64,000 nucleotides of DNA, from contig NC_088297.1 in the NCBI RefSeq assembly GCF_032854445.1, forward strand, positions 19,295,127 through 19,359,126. The letters run 5' to 3'. Shown piece by piece: positions 12,401 through 27,400 of this stretch. The position numbers and the translations under genes were made by a program. Numbering within the stretch: position 1 is the stretch's first letter; each line of letters starts with the position of its first letter. The notes under the pieces were generated by a model. The model was not told the DNA's origin, ran no database searches, and saw only the letters and a list, made by a program, of their open reading frames with translations. This stretch comes from Liolophura sinensis (taxonomy: Eukaryota; Mollusca; Polyplacophora; Chitonida; Chitonidae).

Positions 12401-15400
12401 GCAAACAATATGCAATAAATTTGGTGTCAGAGAACTATAATTAAACCTACCATGTCATTACTCTGAGGAGTAAACCAAGAATGCATCTGTCACTGGGTAA
12501 TAGTTTCTCATTTATTTCTTTTTTTACGGGATAAAGCAGCTAATTCCGTTAATTAAAAAGGTCTTTTGGATTTTAGCCCGGCATCCTATTTAATTATGAC
12601 ACTGGATCTTTTCTGGAAACAGGCTCATTATGTATTGATTTTATGCATTATCTTTCTACGAAAGTTATGACGAATATGGAATGCTCACTATCAAGGAGGT
12701 AATTTTCAAAATAGCGTATCTTTTTCATCAAGCTAAGGCACAACAGATCGTGCACTTTGACATTATGTTGTCTTTCGGCCAGGTTTTTCCGCAGATTTTT
12801 ACGTGGTATAATCACGAAAGCCTAAATGAAATGTGGTAAATAAACGAGTAAATATGAGCTCGAATTAATAACGTGTTTCCTTTTGAGAGCATCAGTACAA
12901 ATTAAAACAGAGCAAAAAAGAGACATAGATCTCTGTCGCTATCGATTACTTTTCCAGGGCACCAGGAGGGCTACGGTTGGCGACGAGTATTCATAAAATA
13001 TATCAGCAGATACCAGGCAGTATTTCGCAATAACGGAGATAAAATGTTGCTGAAAGAAACACTGACTCGCTGTACATGACTTAAGCCTGATGTCCAGCTA
13101 AGCCGAATATTTGGCTGTAACACTGCCTCGAAAATCGATGGTTATATCCATGTGACTTCAAATGTTTTCTACAAATGCAGAATAGACAATTGTGGGAAGC
13201 GTAGGCGGCGGGGAGGTGGATGTGTTTGTTGTAGACGCTTGTGGGCTTGGAGGCGGAGGGGAGGTATGTTTGTTACCGTGAATGGCATGCGGGGGAGGGA
13301 AGGGGTGCTGGAGGAAAATACTTGAGTCGTGTAACGAATGTCTCGAATTACTGAAGGGGGTCAAATTAGGCTATTAAACTGCAATATCTGTCTCTTCCGC
13401 TTATACTAATAAATTGTTGAACGAAGATCTGCTCTTTTTCTTGTGTAATATACGTTTTATTTGTACACTTTATTGGTATTTTGTAACGTACGTAAGATTT
13501 CCCTTATGTTATCTGCAGTCCCGTTTACTGGACGATTGGATCATATCGAAACGTCATCGAAATCACCGAACCTGGCCAGGTATCTGAGAAATCGCCGGAT
13601 TTAACGCCCCAGCGAAACCAGTGAAAACTTAAATAAACACTTAGTCAATGGCCTGTCTGATGAGTCGCCTCGCCGCACGGCAACCTTACTCATACAAGCT
13701 GCCAGTGGGACGGGAAAGCTAAAACGGTCTAAAGCCGTCGCTAATATACGAGACATCTTATTAATGAAGCGTCTGTAAATTCCTCTCCAATAACTACAGC
13801 AACAGCTAATAATGCGAAACAGACTCGGCGCAAGCACAAAAGCGGCGATATGGATTTTGACGAATCGCTGTCATTAAAGATATTAAGCCCGGAACACTCA
13901 CCAGGCGAAATAACCTCGCAGAATCGTTAATATACATCTTACCGAAATCGGACATATAATTGACTTAGAATGAGCCGGTGCCTTTAAGCTCGTATAAGGT
14001 AATGCAGAAGAAATCAAGGACTAATAGCCAATAAACACAGATCTATTGAGATTAATGCCCTCTCTGGGACACCAATCTGGAACGAAAACGAAGAATATTG
14101 CTTTACTAATGACCTACAGTCTACCTTCTTATCTTACAGCTTCCACTCACCGCCATGTGACCGGCTTATTGTAAGAGGTGTTGTCGTTTACGTTGCTTCT
14201 CTGAAAGAATTTGGTCAAATACAGACTTTACCATGCGACAGCGAAAAGATTTTAGAAGAGAATATCCCACGAAATGTATCGGTTGCTAAGAGGAAATATA
14301 GGGTTGTTCATCTTAAGGTTTGGGAGGATGTAATACAAAGATGTACAAGTACTCTGTTGTATATAGGGTTATACACATAGGATTTGGGAGGATGTAATGC
14401 AAAGTTGTACAAGTACTCTGTTGTATATAGGGTTATAAACATAGGATTTTGGAGGATGTAATACAAAGATGTACAAGTACTCTGTTGTATATAGGGTTAT
14501 GCACATAGGATTTGAGAGGATGTAATACAAAGTTGTACAAGTACTCTGATGTATATAGGGTTATACACATAGGATTTGGGAGGACGTAATACAAAGTTGT
14601 ACAAGTACTCTGTTGTATATAGGGTTATACACATAGGATTTTGGAGGATGTAATACAAAGATGTACAAGTACTCTGTTGTATATAGGGTTATACACATAG
14701 GATTTGGGAGGATGTAATACAAAGTTGTACAAGTACTCTGTTGGAGGACGCATTACAATGTTGCAAAAATTACCCCGAGGGACATAAAACACAAGTCTTC
14801 ACTGGTTTCAAGGGGGTGGATAAAACCCACAGCTGTACAAGTTACGATATGGGATTTTAAAAAACCCTGGGGTCATATATGTACGTTACTGTTACTGGTA
14901 TTATGGTGTAGGCGAAAAAACGATACCGTGCTAGAGACGGGTAAAATGAAGTAAAAGATTTATCCAAAATATTTTAAAGAGGAAGAAAGAGGCGGGTATA
15001 GATTTAGTCATGTTGACGGTTCTAGAGGATGGAATGCAGGATAGGATTTGGGAGGTAGCACTACAAGTTTGTACAAAGCACTGTGCTGGAGAAAATCAAT
15101 CCAAGTTTGTACAAAGCACTGTGCTGGAGAAAACAATACAAGGTTGTACAAAATTACTGTGCTGGAGAAAAGAATACAAGGTTGTATAAAAGTACTGTGC
15201 TGGAGAAAACAATACAAGGTTGTATAAAAGTACTGTGCTGGAGAAAACAATACAAGGTTGTATAAAAGTACTGTGCTGGAGAAAAACAATACAATTTTGT
15301 ATAAAAGTTCTGTGCTGGAGAATACAATACAAGGTTGTGGAAATAACCTTGTATGACATAAAACACAAGTTTGTGCTTGTTTGCAAGGAGAAGGGTAAAA

Positions 15401-18400
15401 TACACAGTTATGCATGTTACTCGGTGGGTGTGTCATAACAGAACACAGGGTTGTGGGTTGCTCTTTGATTGGCTGGAATGCTGGGCTAATTAAGTTATTT
15501 TGTAAGAGAGGTGGGCGACTTACATGTAAGTTGCTGTAAAAAAGAGCTGGACTACTTAAGTTTCTTACATTTGTCACTTGTATTTTTTAGAAAACGCTTA
15601 ATACTTACAGCATCTTTAGACGGGGAAGTCCATGAAAGACGTGACGCTCAATGGCTTCAATTGGGTTGTTTGTGATGTCTCTAAGCAAAGAGATAATGTA
15701 AAAAAAATATGTGTGAATAAAACTATGAGATGATAAGTAGAGGGCAAAAATAAACATGTCATTTACCTCGATGTCCACATAGATTGGAAATATATTTCAC
15801 TGTGTGAAACAAAACTGCCAAATCCGGACATCAGTTGACCGTCCAAATGTGGACCTCCCTATGCCAGGAATGGGATAGGGTATGGCCTAAAGGACTTTAC
15901 GGCTGCTTCCTCGCAGGCTTGGCAGGATAGGCACCAATCGTTACTGGTCACGGAAAGATTAGGGCTGAGTTATATCACTAAACGTTAACCGTTGCCTATG
16001 GGAAATTAATACTGGTGTGAGGCCAGATAGGGCATGGGGCGTATAACCTTGACCCTGTCGAGATACTCACAACACAAGAAGGTTGCGAAGCCCAGTGAAA
16101 GCACCATCTTCAATCAGTGCAATATGATTTCCGGAAAGATTCCTAAAGAATCAGAAGAAAGAAAGGTTTGTACGTGAAAAATGCAACACATTAAATAAAA
16201 ATCTTCCAAAGGCATGCAAATTGAACTGACATATGTAATTTTTTCAAACTGAAAACTTAAAAAAATAATGCAATTTGTTTTAACATCTTCTAGCAAACAT
16301 CTCATCTGCCCTTCATTAATGAGTACGAGTTTTATTAAATTCAGGAAATGTGTTTAACGTATTTCATTCCTTTAAAAGTTGAGTTTTTGCTATGTCAAGA
16401 TAAATACTATATATCACTTTTATGTGCAAAATCACTCCCAAAAAATGTGAATATATACAATTCATTAAACAGAGGGAAAGAGCGAGAGAAAGAGAGAAGA
16501 AAACTGAACTTACAGATTAAGCAAAGAGCGCAGATTGTCGAATGGATTCCTTCCGATGGTTTGTATATTTTGCTGACTAATATCTCTGTGAGAAAATTGT
16601 GGTTCGCATTTCAAGATTCCATTTCTAATAAAAATTTATAACGTATCTAGTAAACGAGGTGACTACTTTGTTTTACTTATACTTTGTTTTTAACCAGCAT
16701 AGCATATGCTGATACTTATTATTGCAACAATCGAATAGCTGTGAATTTCGACAAGTGAAATTAAATCGTTTATGGACATTTCAGGTGGGTTTTAAAGATT
16801 TTTCCAGTATAACACTTTTCTTAAAAACTATGTCATAATATTTTCCGCAATTACTCACGAGTGACAATAAATAATTGCAACACAATTGATAGAATGTCAT
16901 TGTGGCCGTTTTCTATAGTAGCTGTCCACCATGAGATTAATAATAGCGTTGACAGCAGGTTATTGCTATCAAAAAGTATAGCTGAACATGATATGGTATG
17001 GTCTCGTAAAATGCTACAACCACCCAAGTCATACTCGACGCAGAAATGTCAAAGTAACAAAGCAGAGTTAAGTATTAAAGTGTGTTGTACTGATAACGCA
17101 CAGGTGAGAGAACAGTTCATTAAATACTTACAGCGCACGTAGGTTTTGAAGCCCAGTAAATGATCCCTTTTCGAGATAAGTAATAGCATTGCCCTTTAAA
17201 TATCTATGAGCAAAAAGAAAAATGCAATCAAGTCATCCACCACACGCTAGTTGAAACAGACAGAACTCTGACTAATTCTCCATTTTTTAGACAATACAGT
17301 GGAATATAGACGTGTAACTCATACGTGTACATGTGTTACAAATTAAGTGGGCAATGTCATTTATCCATATATGTCTGATTAATATTTAACGCCGCACTCA
17401 ACCCATTTTTTATTTTTACCGCGGTAATCTGATTTTATGGGTGGATGAAATCAAAGAGTGCAAAGGAGAATCCCACATTTTGCTTCCTAATTTGTCATAA
17501 TTGTAAAGGTGCTACGTAAATTGGTTATTGCTTTTCTGCTTCTTTCCACTGGATTGTAGGAAAGACAAAAAAAAATCGATCTGTGATGCAGGCCTCTAAA
17601 ACTGAGGGCATGTTTTCTGTTGGCTGATACTTACAATTGTTTGACGTTACTTAGACCAGCAAATGTTCCCCTGCGAAATGTCGAAATCCTGTTGTCTTCC
17701 AAATTTCTAAAACAATGAACATGAACAACTTAGGCTCACTAAATTCTGCATTTAATAGATTTGCTTATAAAGGTGTCATTAAATTATTTCGTTTATGAGC
17801 CATCTCCCAATGGATTCATCTGATTGTTGCTTAACGCCATGCTTATAGCCTACTATAGAATATTGGAGCTCCATGGCGATCAGTTTTATGGATGAGGGAA
17901 ACCGGAGCACCCAGTGAAAACCACTGACATTTGGCAAATTTTAATGACTTTTTTCAGCATATGACCTTCATCTTGGTAGAAGGCAACTAATGGTGAATGG
18001 TCAAACGAGCGTCGACAACAAACGAATAGGGACATCGAGAGAATATAAGAAAAATACACCGTCAATGGCAAGTTTGAACCCGAAACCCGTGTATCGTGGC
18101 GGTTAATAGACAACCGCCTTTAACCCTAGACCATAACACGATCCGCCGCCTATTTGTTCAAGAACGTCTTCCAATACAACTGTAACTCAGCCAAGGTCAT
18201 CAAGAAAATACGCCACGAAGAAACGGACGTATTTCGCTGCGTGTAACGGAAAGAAATGGTGGTGTGTTGTAATAATGGTTAAAATCCTAGACAATATAAG
18301 GCCAACGACCTACCGACAGGAAAATTGCTGCTTTTACCAAATCTTCAATGACATTGCTGTCTCTCATAAGCTATTTAAATAGATGGCGTTGAATAATGTA

Positions 18401-21400
18401 CAACGGTACTACAACGGTACTGCAACGCCCGCCAAAGAGCAATTTTGTAATTTTGGGTTATTTTTCTGTCAGCATCAGCAACGAGGACATAAATAAATTA
18501 AGTGTGCGATAGTGAGCCATTCGCTTCTGTTCTTTGGGGCCGTATGCTCAAGGCCAATTATGTGTGTATGGAGGAGATTTAAACAGTGATATCCAGGTCT
18601 ATGTTTCCAGCTGGGCGACAAACTATTCAGCGTTCGAGTTCTGACGTGTCTCTTTCACTTCCTTTCGACCAAGGCCATAAGTTATTAGCGCAAAGCCTTT
18701 ACGACAAGGAGATGGTTTCGATTCTGACACTGTAAATTATCCGTACTTAGACAGCAGTATACCGAAGGGTCCTGTATAGGGCGTGTGTATATCTCGTCTT
18801 GTAGCATTTGTTTAGATCTTGAGTGTTGAGTGACGATTTCAACGAACGTCACAAGTTATTACTGCAAAAACTAGTGTGTAAAGGTTATTCCATCAACGGC
18901 TTTCACTCCAAGGTTCTTAAGTTTTACAGTGAGTAAAATTCTCTTGTAAGTAAATATGGACAGAGCGTCTAGAATATCTTGTGCTCTGCTTCATGATTGT
19001 GACTAATTCCGTTAACCTAGGGCTAGGGGATGTATATTCATCGTGTTGAACTAGATCGCCCGCATTTAGTATATGAACACTTACAATCAAAGTGCAACTG
19101 AGATACATATTTTATTATCGACAAGTTATATTCTAGCATGGTACACGGTTTGAATGCCCATTTCACTCAGTCGCCTAGAACACCCCTTGTGTCTTTCCAA
19201 CATCAATGAAAACTGTTCACTGCTTCTCTAAGTATGGTTCCGTCCTATTTTCGTACTTTATACACTTTCATACTTCTCTGACTTACGCCGGAGCTATAGG
19301 GGGCTTTACATTCGTTGTGCTGAATTAGGTTGCCACGTTGGATATATGAACAGTTGCAATTAAAGCGGAACTGAGATACATATTTTAATGAACGACAAGT
19401 CACATGTATAAATTACTTACTACAGATTTGATTCATTTGACTAGAACATGTATTTATTCTGCTACCTATATTGTATCCCATTAGCTGTGTCGAACAGGTT
19501 GTGAAAAAACAACCATACGGCACGTTATTTTCCGTAAAGGCGATATCTACGTTTATCACATATCAGTACTTATTTTATCTCACATTTTCAAACTGATCCA
19601 GAAGGGCCTGTTATACTAAGGTTACTAGTTATACAGGATAATGTGGCAAAATAATATTGAAGGTATCCTTACAGAACTTGTAGTCTCCATAGCGTTGAGA
19701 ATGTTGATGGGGAAATCATTCGCAGAGAGTTGTTACTGATATCCCTGTAAAATTAGACAGAAATATACTATAATCAAATAATTTATACACAAAAACACGT
19801 AATTAACAATATATTTAATAAAACTGTAATGAAAAGCCATTAAAGACGTCGCTTTATTTACACGAATCCACCAAGAAAGACATTCCCTGCAATAGGAGAG
19901 GCAGCAATAAAGTAGCAGTGCGACTATTAATGTCAGTAGTTCTGGTGACCATCATTAAAAACGGAGTTTTATTTACTTTATTGGTTTTTTTTTGCGCCGT
20001 GCGCCTGAGGAGCATCGACGCGATTGTATGGCGGTTGAACGCCAACAGAGAAACTACCAAGGATAAATGTATTCCAGATTCGCTACTCGTCCTACTCATT
20101 CACTCGCCTAGGTCATACTTCGCACTTTTCCAGCATCAATGAAAACTGTTGCCGGATTCTCTTTGCATGATTCGCTCTTAATTTCGTATCATATATACTG
20201 CCTTAGTTCTGGTCGTTTGTGTAAACGTCGTTTCGGGAAAAGGCCTTGCGATTATTGACCTGGGACGTTTATACAGGCTGACGGCTGACATATGAAAGTC
20301 TGTTTCTGCGCATAGATCCACTAGTTCAACGTAAACGGTACCTATCTGCTGTGTTGGAACAGCATACATGGGTCCGAGTCGACCTCAGCCTTAGATTACA
20401 CACTGCCTTTAAAGATTCGTTCACATTTTACCTTTGTTCCTGCAGACACCAATGTATTTTAGAGTGGCCAGTTGTTAAAAATTGTATTAGCAGTTATTCA
20501 CTTTAGAATGGACTAAAGTTCCATTAGTTTAGTAACTGGAATTAAGTCTGGTTTAACTTTTGAACTTTTGAACAACCGGACACTAGCTATTATGAAAGGT
20601 AGGTATACTATTTATATACAAGACTTCAAAGATCTCTAGTGTACTTCCGAAATAATATACTCCCTGCTGCAAAACTGTCACCATATATAATAGCCAATGT
20701 TTATATCTCATGTTAAAAAGAGATATTGGAAATCACAGTTTTGAACTGACAAGACTTATGAAATGTTTGCAATAAAAGTTCTTTTCATCAAATATTATGA
20801 GAGGCGACAGATTTTCGATTAACAAAACGAAAAAATGCATGATTTCGTAGGTGCGGAAGTTGATACATTATTGTTTGAGCATTGTCTCTTGAATAGCTCA
20901 AATGATTGGTCAAACGCCTTATCTTGATTGACAGTTCGAAAAGGTCTAAGGCGTCATGTGTTGGAATCCATTTCAGACTGTTGCATCCTATAGCACAGAG
21001 TAATACTGAAACAGTAAATGACCACTTAACCTGTGAAATAAGGAATCTTGTCAATTTAACTCAGCTAAGGTTTTGTTTCTAACAGTTCGCGTGTAATTAC
21101 TTAAATAGCACTAATTTGTACGATCTCTAGCACGATGACCGAAATGTTGGTGGTGTTTAATAAACAATTTCAGAGGACTGGACTTGAACTCACAACAACT
21201 CATGACGGTAATTTGTCCTATAAACCTGAACTCCATCATGTCAGCTAAAGATTTTTCAGTGCGACCTAAACACGAAATAAACAGAAAACCTCGGAATCCA
21301 AGCTGTTTGTCTATCGTTCTTTTCTACTATTACTACAAAGATTTGTCCAGAAACTGGTACCGTGGTATTCATCCAACTTGAATGTCGCTTTTGTGCATAA

Positions 21401-24400
21401 ATGGTTTCTCCTTCAAGAAGTAAATTCCGCGTGAAGCGAGTTAAAGTAAATTATGATAAATCAGGCCACTCGGAATTTCTGCAAAAACCAAAAAATTGGA
21501 GCAACAAGTTGAAGGAGAATTATCGACGTTTTCAGAATTAAAATCAAAGCATGGCGGTCATCTGTAAGGCATTAGATCTGCTTAAATGGTTCCTTACCTT
21601 AGCGCAAGTTGTGGTTAAATTTTACAACTAGATGACTAGACAGGCCCTTTTAATCTTACGCTTTCATTTATATCTGAAGACAAGATTGTTTAAGCCAACC
21701 ATGTAATCGTGCCATAAACAAGGTGTCATGAATTTCCATTGCAGTTAGTTTGCAATATCTGGGATTAGTCCGAGTTTCCTTCGGAATTAGAAACCACTTC
21801 TGATAATCACCCGTCATTACTCGCGATTACAGACTATTACTGACATTTCCGGCGGATTGTACGCAATCTAATTACTTGCATTTCAAGCTGATTCGAAGAC
21901 AGATAAATTGAAGGATGCTGAAGTGTTATCAAAATCGGGACAGTCACACCGTTAAGCAGACCTGCTGTACATGTACATGCTTGCATTAACGTATAAAGAG
22001 TTTCAGATTTACAGATTTCTCTATTAACAAGGCAAGTACTTACAAAATGGTCAAGCGGTCGTACGACTGGAAAGTCTCTGGCGACAACGTCCAGTTGAGA
22101 AAGTTTCCCGCCAGACGGCTGAAAAGCAAACATATATACATGTATTTGCTTGTTTATCTCTTATTTATTTGATATATATTTAACGACGTACTCAAGAATT
22201 TTTGTATTATATGACGGTAATTAGTTTGGATGGAAGAAACCAAAAGAGCTCCCACAGAGAATACATGTAGTAAAAGAATGTGTTCGCTACGCCCATTATT
22301 TAAAATAGGTACACCATTGAGGATAATATTTATATCCAATAAAAGGACAATACATAAAACAAAGTAGGGAAATGTTATTGTTAAAACCGTATTTTTTTCA
22401 CAACGAAATGCATGTTATACACGTCACAATAATGGAAGTTTAATAGTCCATGGAAAAACATTACGCGACTTTTTCTTGATCTGATTGTTTGTGCCTAGGA
22501 AAAAGTGTTGCAGTTATGGTTTAAAACTGGAGATTGATGTTTCTGTTGAAGGCAGTGATAGATTAGTACGACGCATTAAGAGAAGTGAATTCAGTGTACT
22601 TTAACGGAGCTGATTACGGCATAAGTCAAACCACAGCAACAACACTAAGCATTTACCAAGCCATGGAGATTGCTATGTCAGTTTTAACATCCCATCTGAA
22701 ACCCATGCCCGACAAATTCCTTTATATTCTGACATGGAGTTAAGTAAAGAAGGTTTAGCTCTGGCATGGTAAATTAAGGGCGTTAGTTCTTTTTTTGCTC
22801 AGGTTTCAGGCGCCTGTAAACCATGTAGCCATAGCATAAGTGAAACTTAGAAGCACATTTCCATAGGACACATGCAGCGCACGATCCAAGTCGCCTTTGG
22901 ATGTGGGAATTCCACCGCTCTCACAATTCGTGGAACTTTGATAAAATAAACGCTGGTGTAGTCCTTTGCACCGTTGTGTTACTTTGGATGCAACTTGGCC
23001 TTCACAAATGTGACTTACATATCTGTACGTCACGTGTCAGAATGATCGTTAATAACCGGCCAAATGTCGGTGATTTACACCAGGCACTCCGGTTTCCTCC
23101 ACCCATAGGATTGAACACAATAATATACATTAAAACTAGTAGGGTGGTAAATATCAAACCAAAAAGGTAAATAATTATTCTTTTCTTTCAAATAACTGTC
23201 TATATTATGTTATATCAGAGGCGACAGATTTGCGATTAACAAAACGAAAAAAAATGCCTGATTTCGCAGGTGCGGAAGTTGATACATTATTGTTTGAACG
23301 TTGTCTCTTGAATAGCTCAAATGATTGGTCAAACGCGTTATCTTGATTGACAGTTCGAAAAGGTCTAAGGCGTCATGTGTTGGAATCCATTTCAGATTGC
23401 TGGCTTTAATAAAAGAAACCCTATAGCATAGAGTAATACTGAAACAGCAAATGACCACTTAAGGTTGTGGTTGTTGTAGGAGGAACTTACTATTTGGAGT
23501 AGCTGTGCTCTATGCTATTCGGCAGACGGTGAAGTCCTCTGTTTTCACAGTTTAACTCCACGTCTTCACAAATGCACTCATTACTGGGCGTTGGGCACGC
23601 AAAAGCTGTAAACAGAATGAGGCGAGAAAGTCTCAAATACAATATCCTAATTTATGTTAATATAACAACCACGCAAAAGCAATTCATCCGCATTTGACTG
23701 GAACAAAAAATAGTTGCATTTAAAAATCAAGACGTATTAAATTTGTGCCACGTAAGTTTTGGGCCGATTTGGTTACGTGACTCGGCGGCCATATTGGATT
23801 TTGATGAAAACTCTTTAAAATGATACTCTTGCTAGATGAATGAATCTACCGATATAAAATAGTGCAGGTGTTTTCTCCATGACTTTTGCAAAATTTGTAG
23901 TTTTTCGATTTTTCATTTTTGTACAAATTAGCTTTTGGTTGAGATATGAAAATGGCACAAAAGTAATTTTAAAAACTGTTTAGAATAACCAGATTAGAGC
24001 GTTGTCTAGTACACTTTGATACCAGAATCCCGAATAAGTAAGTATGTTTTCGCTGTGACATGTAGTTTTCATGTTCCAAGCAACACACTTTTTAAAAACG
24101 ATATGTTCATTTACTTAACACAGAGGCTTCATGTAAGACACCATAAAACTAATTACTGTAGTTTACCCTGGGAATCTTGCAACAATTTATTCTTTCTGTC
24201 TTTTGCTTTTGGTTCTGAGCAGTTTTATTTCTACGCGGGCGTTCAGTACTAGACTCATTAAAGCGATTTGAAACTTTGAAGTCTTGGCCCGGGGTGAATT
24301 AGGGCTATAAATGAACAAAGTAGGAGGGTAGAGTAAAAATAATTCAGAAACAAAGTTGCACACACTGTATTAGATAATATTGGACTATAAACGCACACAG

Positions 24401-27400
24401 ACTAAATTATCATATTAATGCCCTATATCTGATTTTTTTTTTTTGATTGGTGTTTTACGCCGTACTCAAGAATATTTCACTTATGCGACGGCGGCCAGCA
24501 TTATGGTGGGTGGAGACCGGGTACAGCCCGGGGGAAACCCACGACCATCCGCAGGTTGCTGGGAGACCTTCCCACGTACGGCCGGAGAGGAATCCAGGAT
24601 GAGCTGGACTTGAACTCACACCGACCGCATTGGTGAGAGACTCCTGGGTCATTACGCTACGCTAGCGCGCTAACCAGCTGAGCCACAGAGGTCCCCCCCC
24701 ATATCTGAAGAATTTGTTCCAATTTCAGTCGGTTTCAGCGCATATCCAAACTATTCTTTCCTATTTTAAAATAGCGCAAATAATTATTTTTTTTCAAAAA
24801 ATACCAGACTCTTCTGTGCACGTGTTATACCATTCCAAATTCAAAATATCAAGTTCCTTAGTTTTGAAGCGTGGGTTGCATTGGAACGTTTCGAAATTAA
24901 GATCATTTTCACACAATAAATTATTCAGACACGTATCTGATATTTACTGAGTGGCATTGGGAAGGGTAATCAGTCTTAACGTCATGCTCTCAGTACTAAA
25001 AACCGGTGTTAGTTGTGGTGTTATACTGAGATAGGGATGAGACTAGGCGATTTTATCGTGTATATGCCTTTCCCTGTGGTAAGTTCAGATTTGAATAAAA
25101 AAATTTTTCTTTAATTTTTTCTTTTTCATGTTTCGTCAAAAATGGATTGTGTGGACAGGAACGCTTCTGTCATATACACCGGAGCAAAGAGATAAAACTC
25201 CATTGCGCAAACCTGCACTAGACTTTTCACGATGCCGTTCCAGTTTATTGAAGAAAAAAGAAAGAATCAACAGCATCTCATTGGTGGAAAATGTGTTTTT
25301 TCTGCACCAGTCTATGACTAATTAGCAAGTCAAACATAAGTGCAGCGAGCTGAATCTCACGACCACTCCGCGAATGGTCATAATGCTGAGCATCTGGAAA
25401 TTCTCAGATCAGACAAAATGTATCCGGAGAAAGGACCACACCAACAAACTACGAAATTATTTTTAATGATAGTGTTGTATAAGGCCTTAATGTTTTTTTT
25501 AATGATTTGTTTTATAAAGTCTTAATGTTTCCCTCTGTCAGGTTTGTGTATGTCGGAAACCAGGGAAATAGCAATATCTTTGGACAAACACACAAGAATG
25601 ATCGCTATAAAAAGCTTGAGCATTTTTCTTTTTTGCATAGAAATGATAGGAATTTACTCATGCACAGGAAGTAAAAGAAAAACTAAGATGGCCTTGATCG
25701 GTATTTCGCGCCTTCCTCAAAACTATTATGTCTACCCGTCGGTTATAGTTATTTGTAGAAAATACTGCTACCTGTCCTGTATCTCAATGTTTATTCTAAA
25801 AATCTGACATTTGGCACTGATTCCACCCCTTTTCTCTCAAGTACAACACCTCCCCCCCCTCCCCCCCCACCCCAAAAAAAACCCCACCAACAACAAAACA
25901 CAGCCATCTGGATGAAAATGTCTCAACGCGGCACCCGCACTCACTTGCACTCTTTATGCCTTTCTCCACTGGATTATTAAAACTGACGCTCAGCGTACAG
26001 ACAGCAATAAAATATCCTCGTTTTCAGCATGTTTTCAATGTCGGAACAATAAAGAAGCCGCAGATGGGTCACGTGACATTTCAACCGGTTGACAGCACTC
26101 AGTGCGTTCAAAGTTTTTACAGTTAACCTGAAGACGACATCCAGTTAATTATTTTCATCGGGTGAGGAAGATCGTGTTCAAGACTCAACCGCAAAATGAC
26201 ATTAAAATGAGGCGGTGAGGTTGACTGTCATCAGTGGAAAAGAGGTGAGGAAATCCGAGCAATGTTTTTGAGAGATATGCATGGAACGAATAAATTTTAG
26301 AGTTTTGAAAAACGACTCGTAATCCATCTAAATGGACCAATGAACTCGTAACATACAACTTCAATCGAATTAGCAGGAGCTGGCCTGAAACATTTCCTCA
26401 AAAATGTTACCTAAATCTACGGAACGAATGGACAAATTTCTATTACAAGGTTATTCGTATCTTAACCTCCCAAGCAGAATCATATTTAAATTTATTTAAC
26501 TACCTGTGTGTGCAATCTTAAGAAAAAACCCGGTGTTTGTGTACACCGTGCTAACGTTGGGTGCTAACAATGGGCCTTAGCGTTGTGTGCTAACGTTGTG
26601 TGCTAAAGTAGGATGTTAACATTGAGAGTTAACGTTTTGTGCTAACGTTAGGTGCTAACGTCGGATGTTAAAGTTGTGTGCTAACGTCAAATGCTAACGT
26701 CGGGTGTTAACGTTGTGTGCTAACGTTGGGTGGTAACATTGGTTGTTAATATTGGGTGCTAACATTGGGTATTAAAATTGGGTGCTAAAGTGTGATGTTA
26801 ACATTGTGTGCTAACTTTGGGTGCTAACATTGGGTGTTAACGTTGCATGCTAACGTCGAGTGTTAACATTAGGGGTTAGCGTCGGATGTTAACATTGAGC
26901 TATAACGTTATGTGCTAACGTTGGGTGCTAACAATGGGCCTTAGCGTCGTGTGCTAACGTTGTGTGCTAAAGTAGGGTGTTAACATCGAGAGTTAACGTT
27001 TTGTGCTAACGTCGGATGTTAAAGTTGTGTGCTAACGTCAAATGCTAACGTCGGGTGTTAACGTTGTGTGCTAACGTTGGGTGGTAACACTGGTTGTTAA
27101 TATCGGGTGCTAACATTGGGTGTTAAAATTGGTGCTAAAGTGGGATGTTAACATTGTGTGCTAACTTTGGGTGCTAACATTGGGTGTTAACGTTGCATGC
27201 TAACGTCGAGTGTTAACATTAGGGGTTAGCGTTGGATGTTAACATTGAGCTATAACGTTATGTGATAACGTTGGGTGCTAATGTTGGGAGTTATCGTTAG
27301 TTGCTAGCGTTGGGCGTTAACGATGGGCGTTAACATTGGGTGCTTACGTTAACGTCGTTAACATATTTTTGTCATATGACGACGGTGTCTCCTTGTAGCA

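Larger units (their letters stand above)
10457..15608. other. 5.2-kb intron between LRR 6 and the TM1 exon
   Basis: Contains a repeat-D-like trace at 10725-10790, homopolymer runs near 11335 and 11505, a 51-bp duplication (12091-12192), a G-rich plus strand at 13190-13320, and two related minisatellites (14296-14745 and 15061-15345). The joining codons of the flanking exons fit directly, so no exon need be missing. Confidence 0.7.
17707..22043. other. Introns around LRR 2 (17707-19672 and 19745-22043)
   Basis: Apart from the LRR 2 exon (19673-19744) these hold the third-family SINE, the 290-bp duplication and the first long direct repeat (20801-21029). I recognise no other gene or RNA here. 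Confidence 0.65.

Noticed and set aside
15008-15577. 189-codon minus-strand open frame and overlapping frames on both strands
   Set aside because: The 38-bp tandem repeat lacks stops in several frames; the translation is a phase-cycling repeat with no domain.
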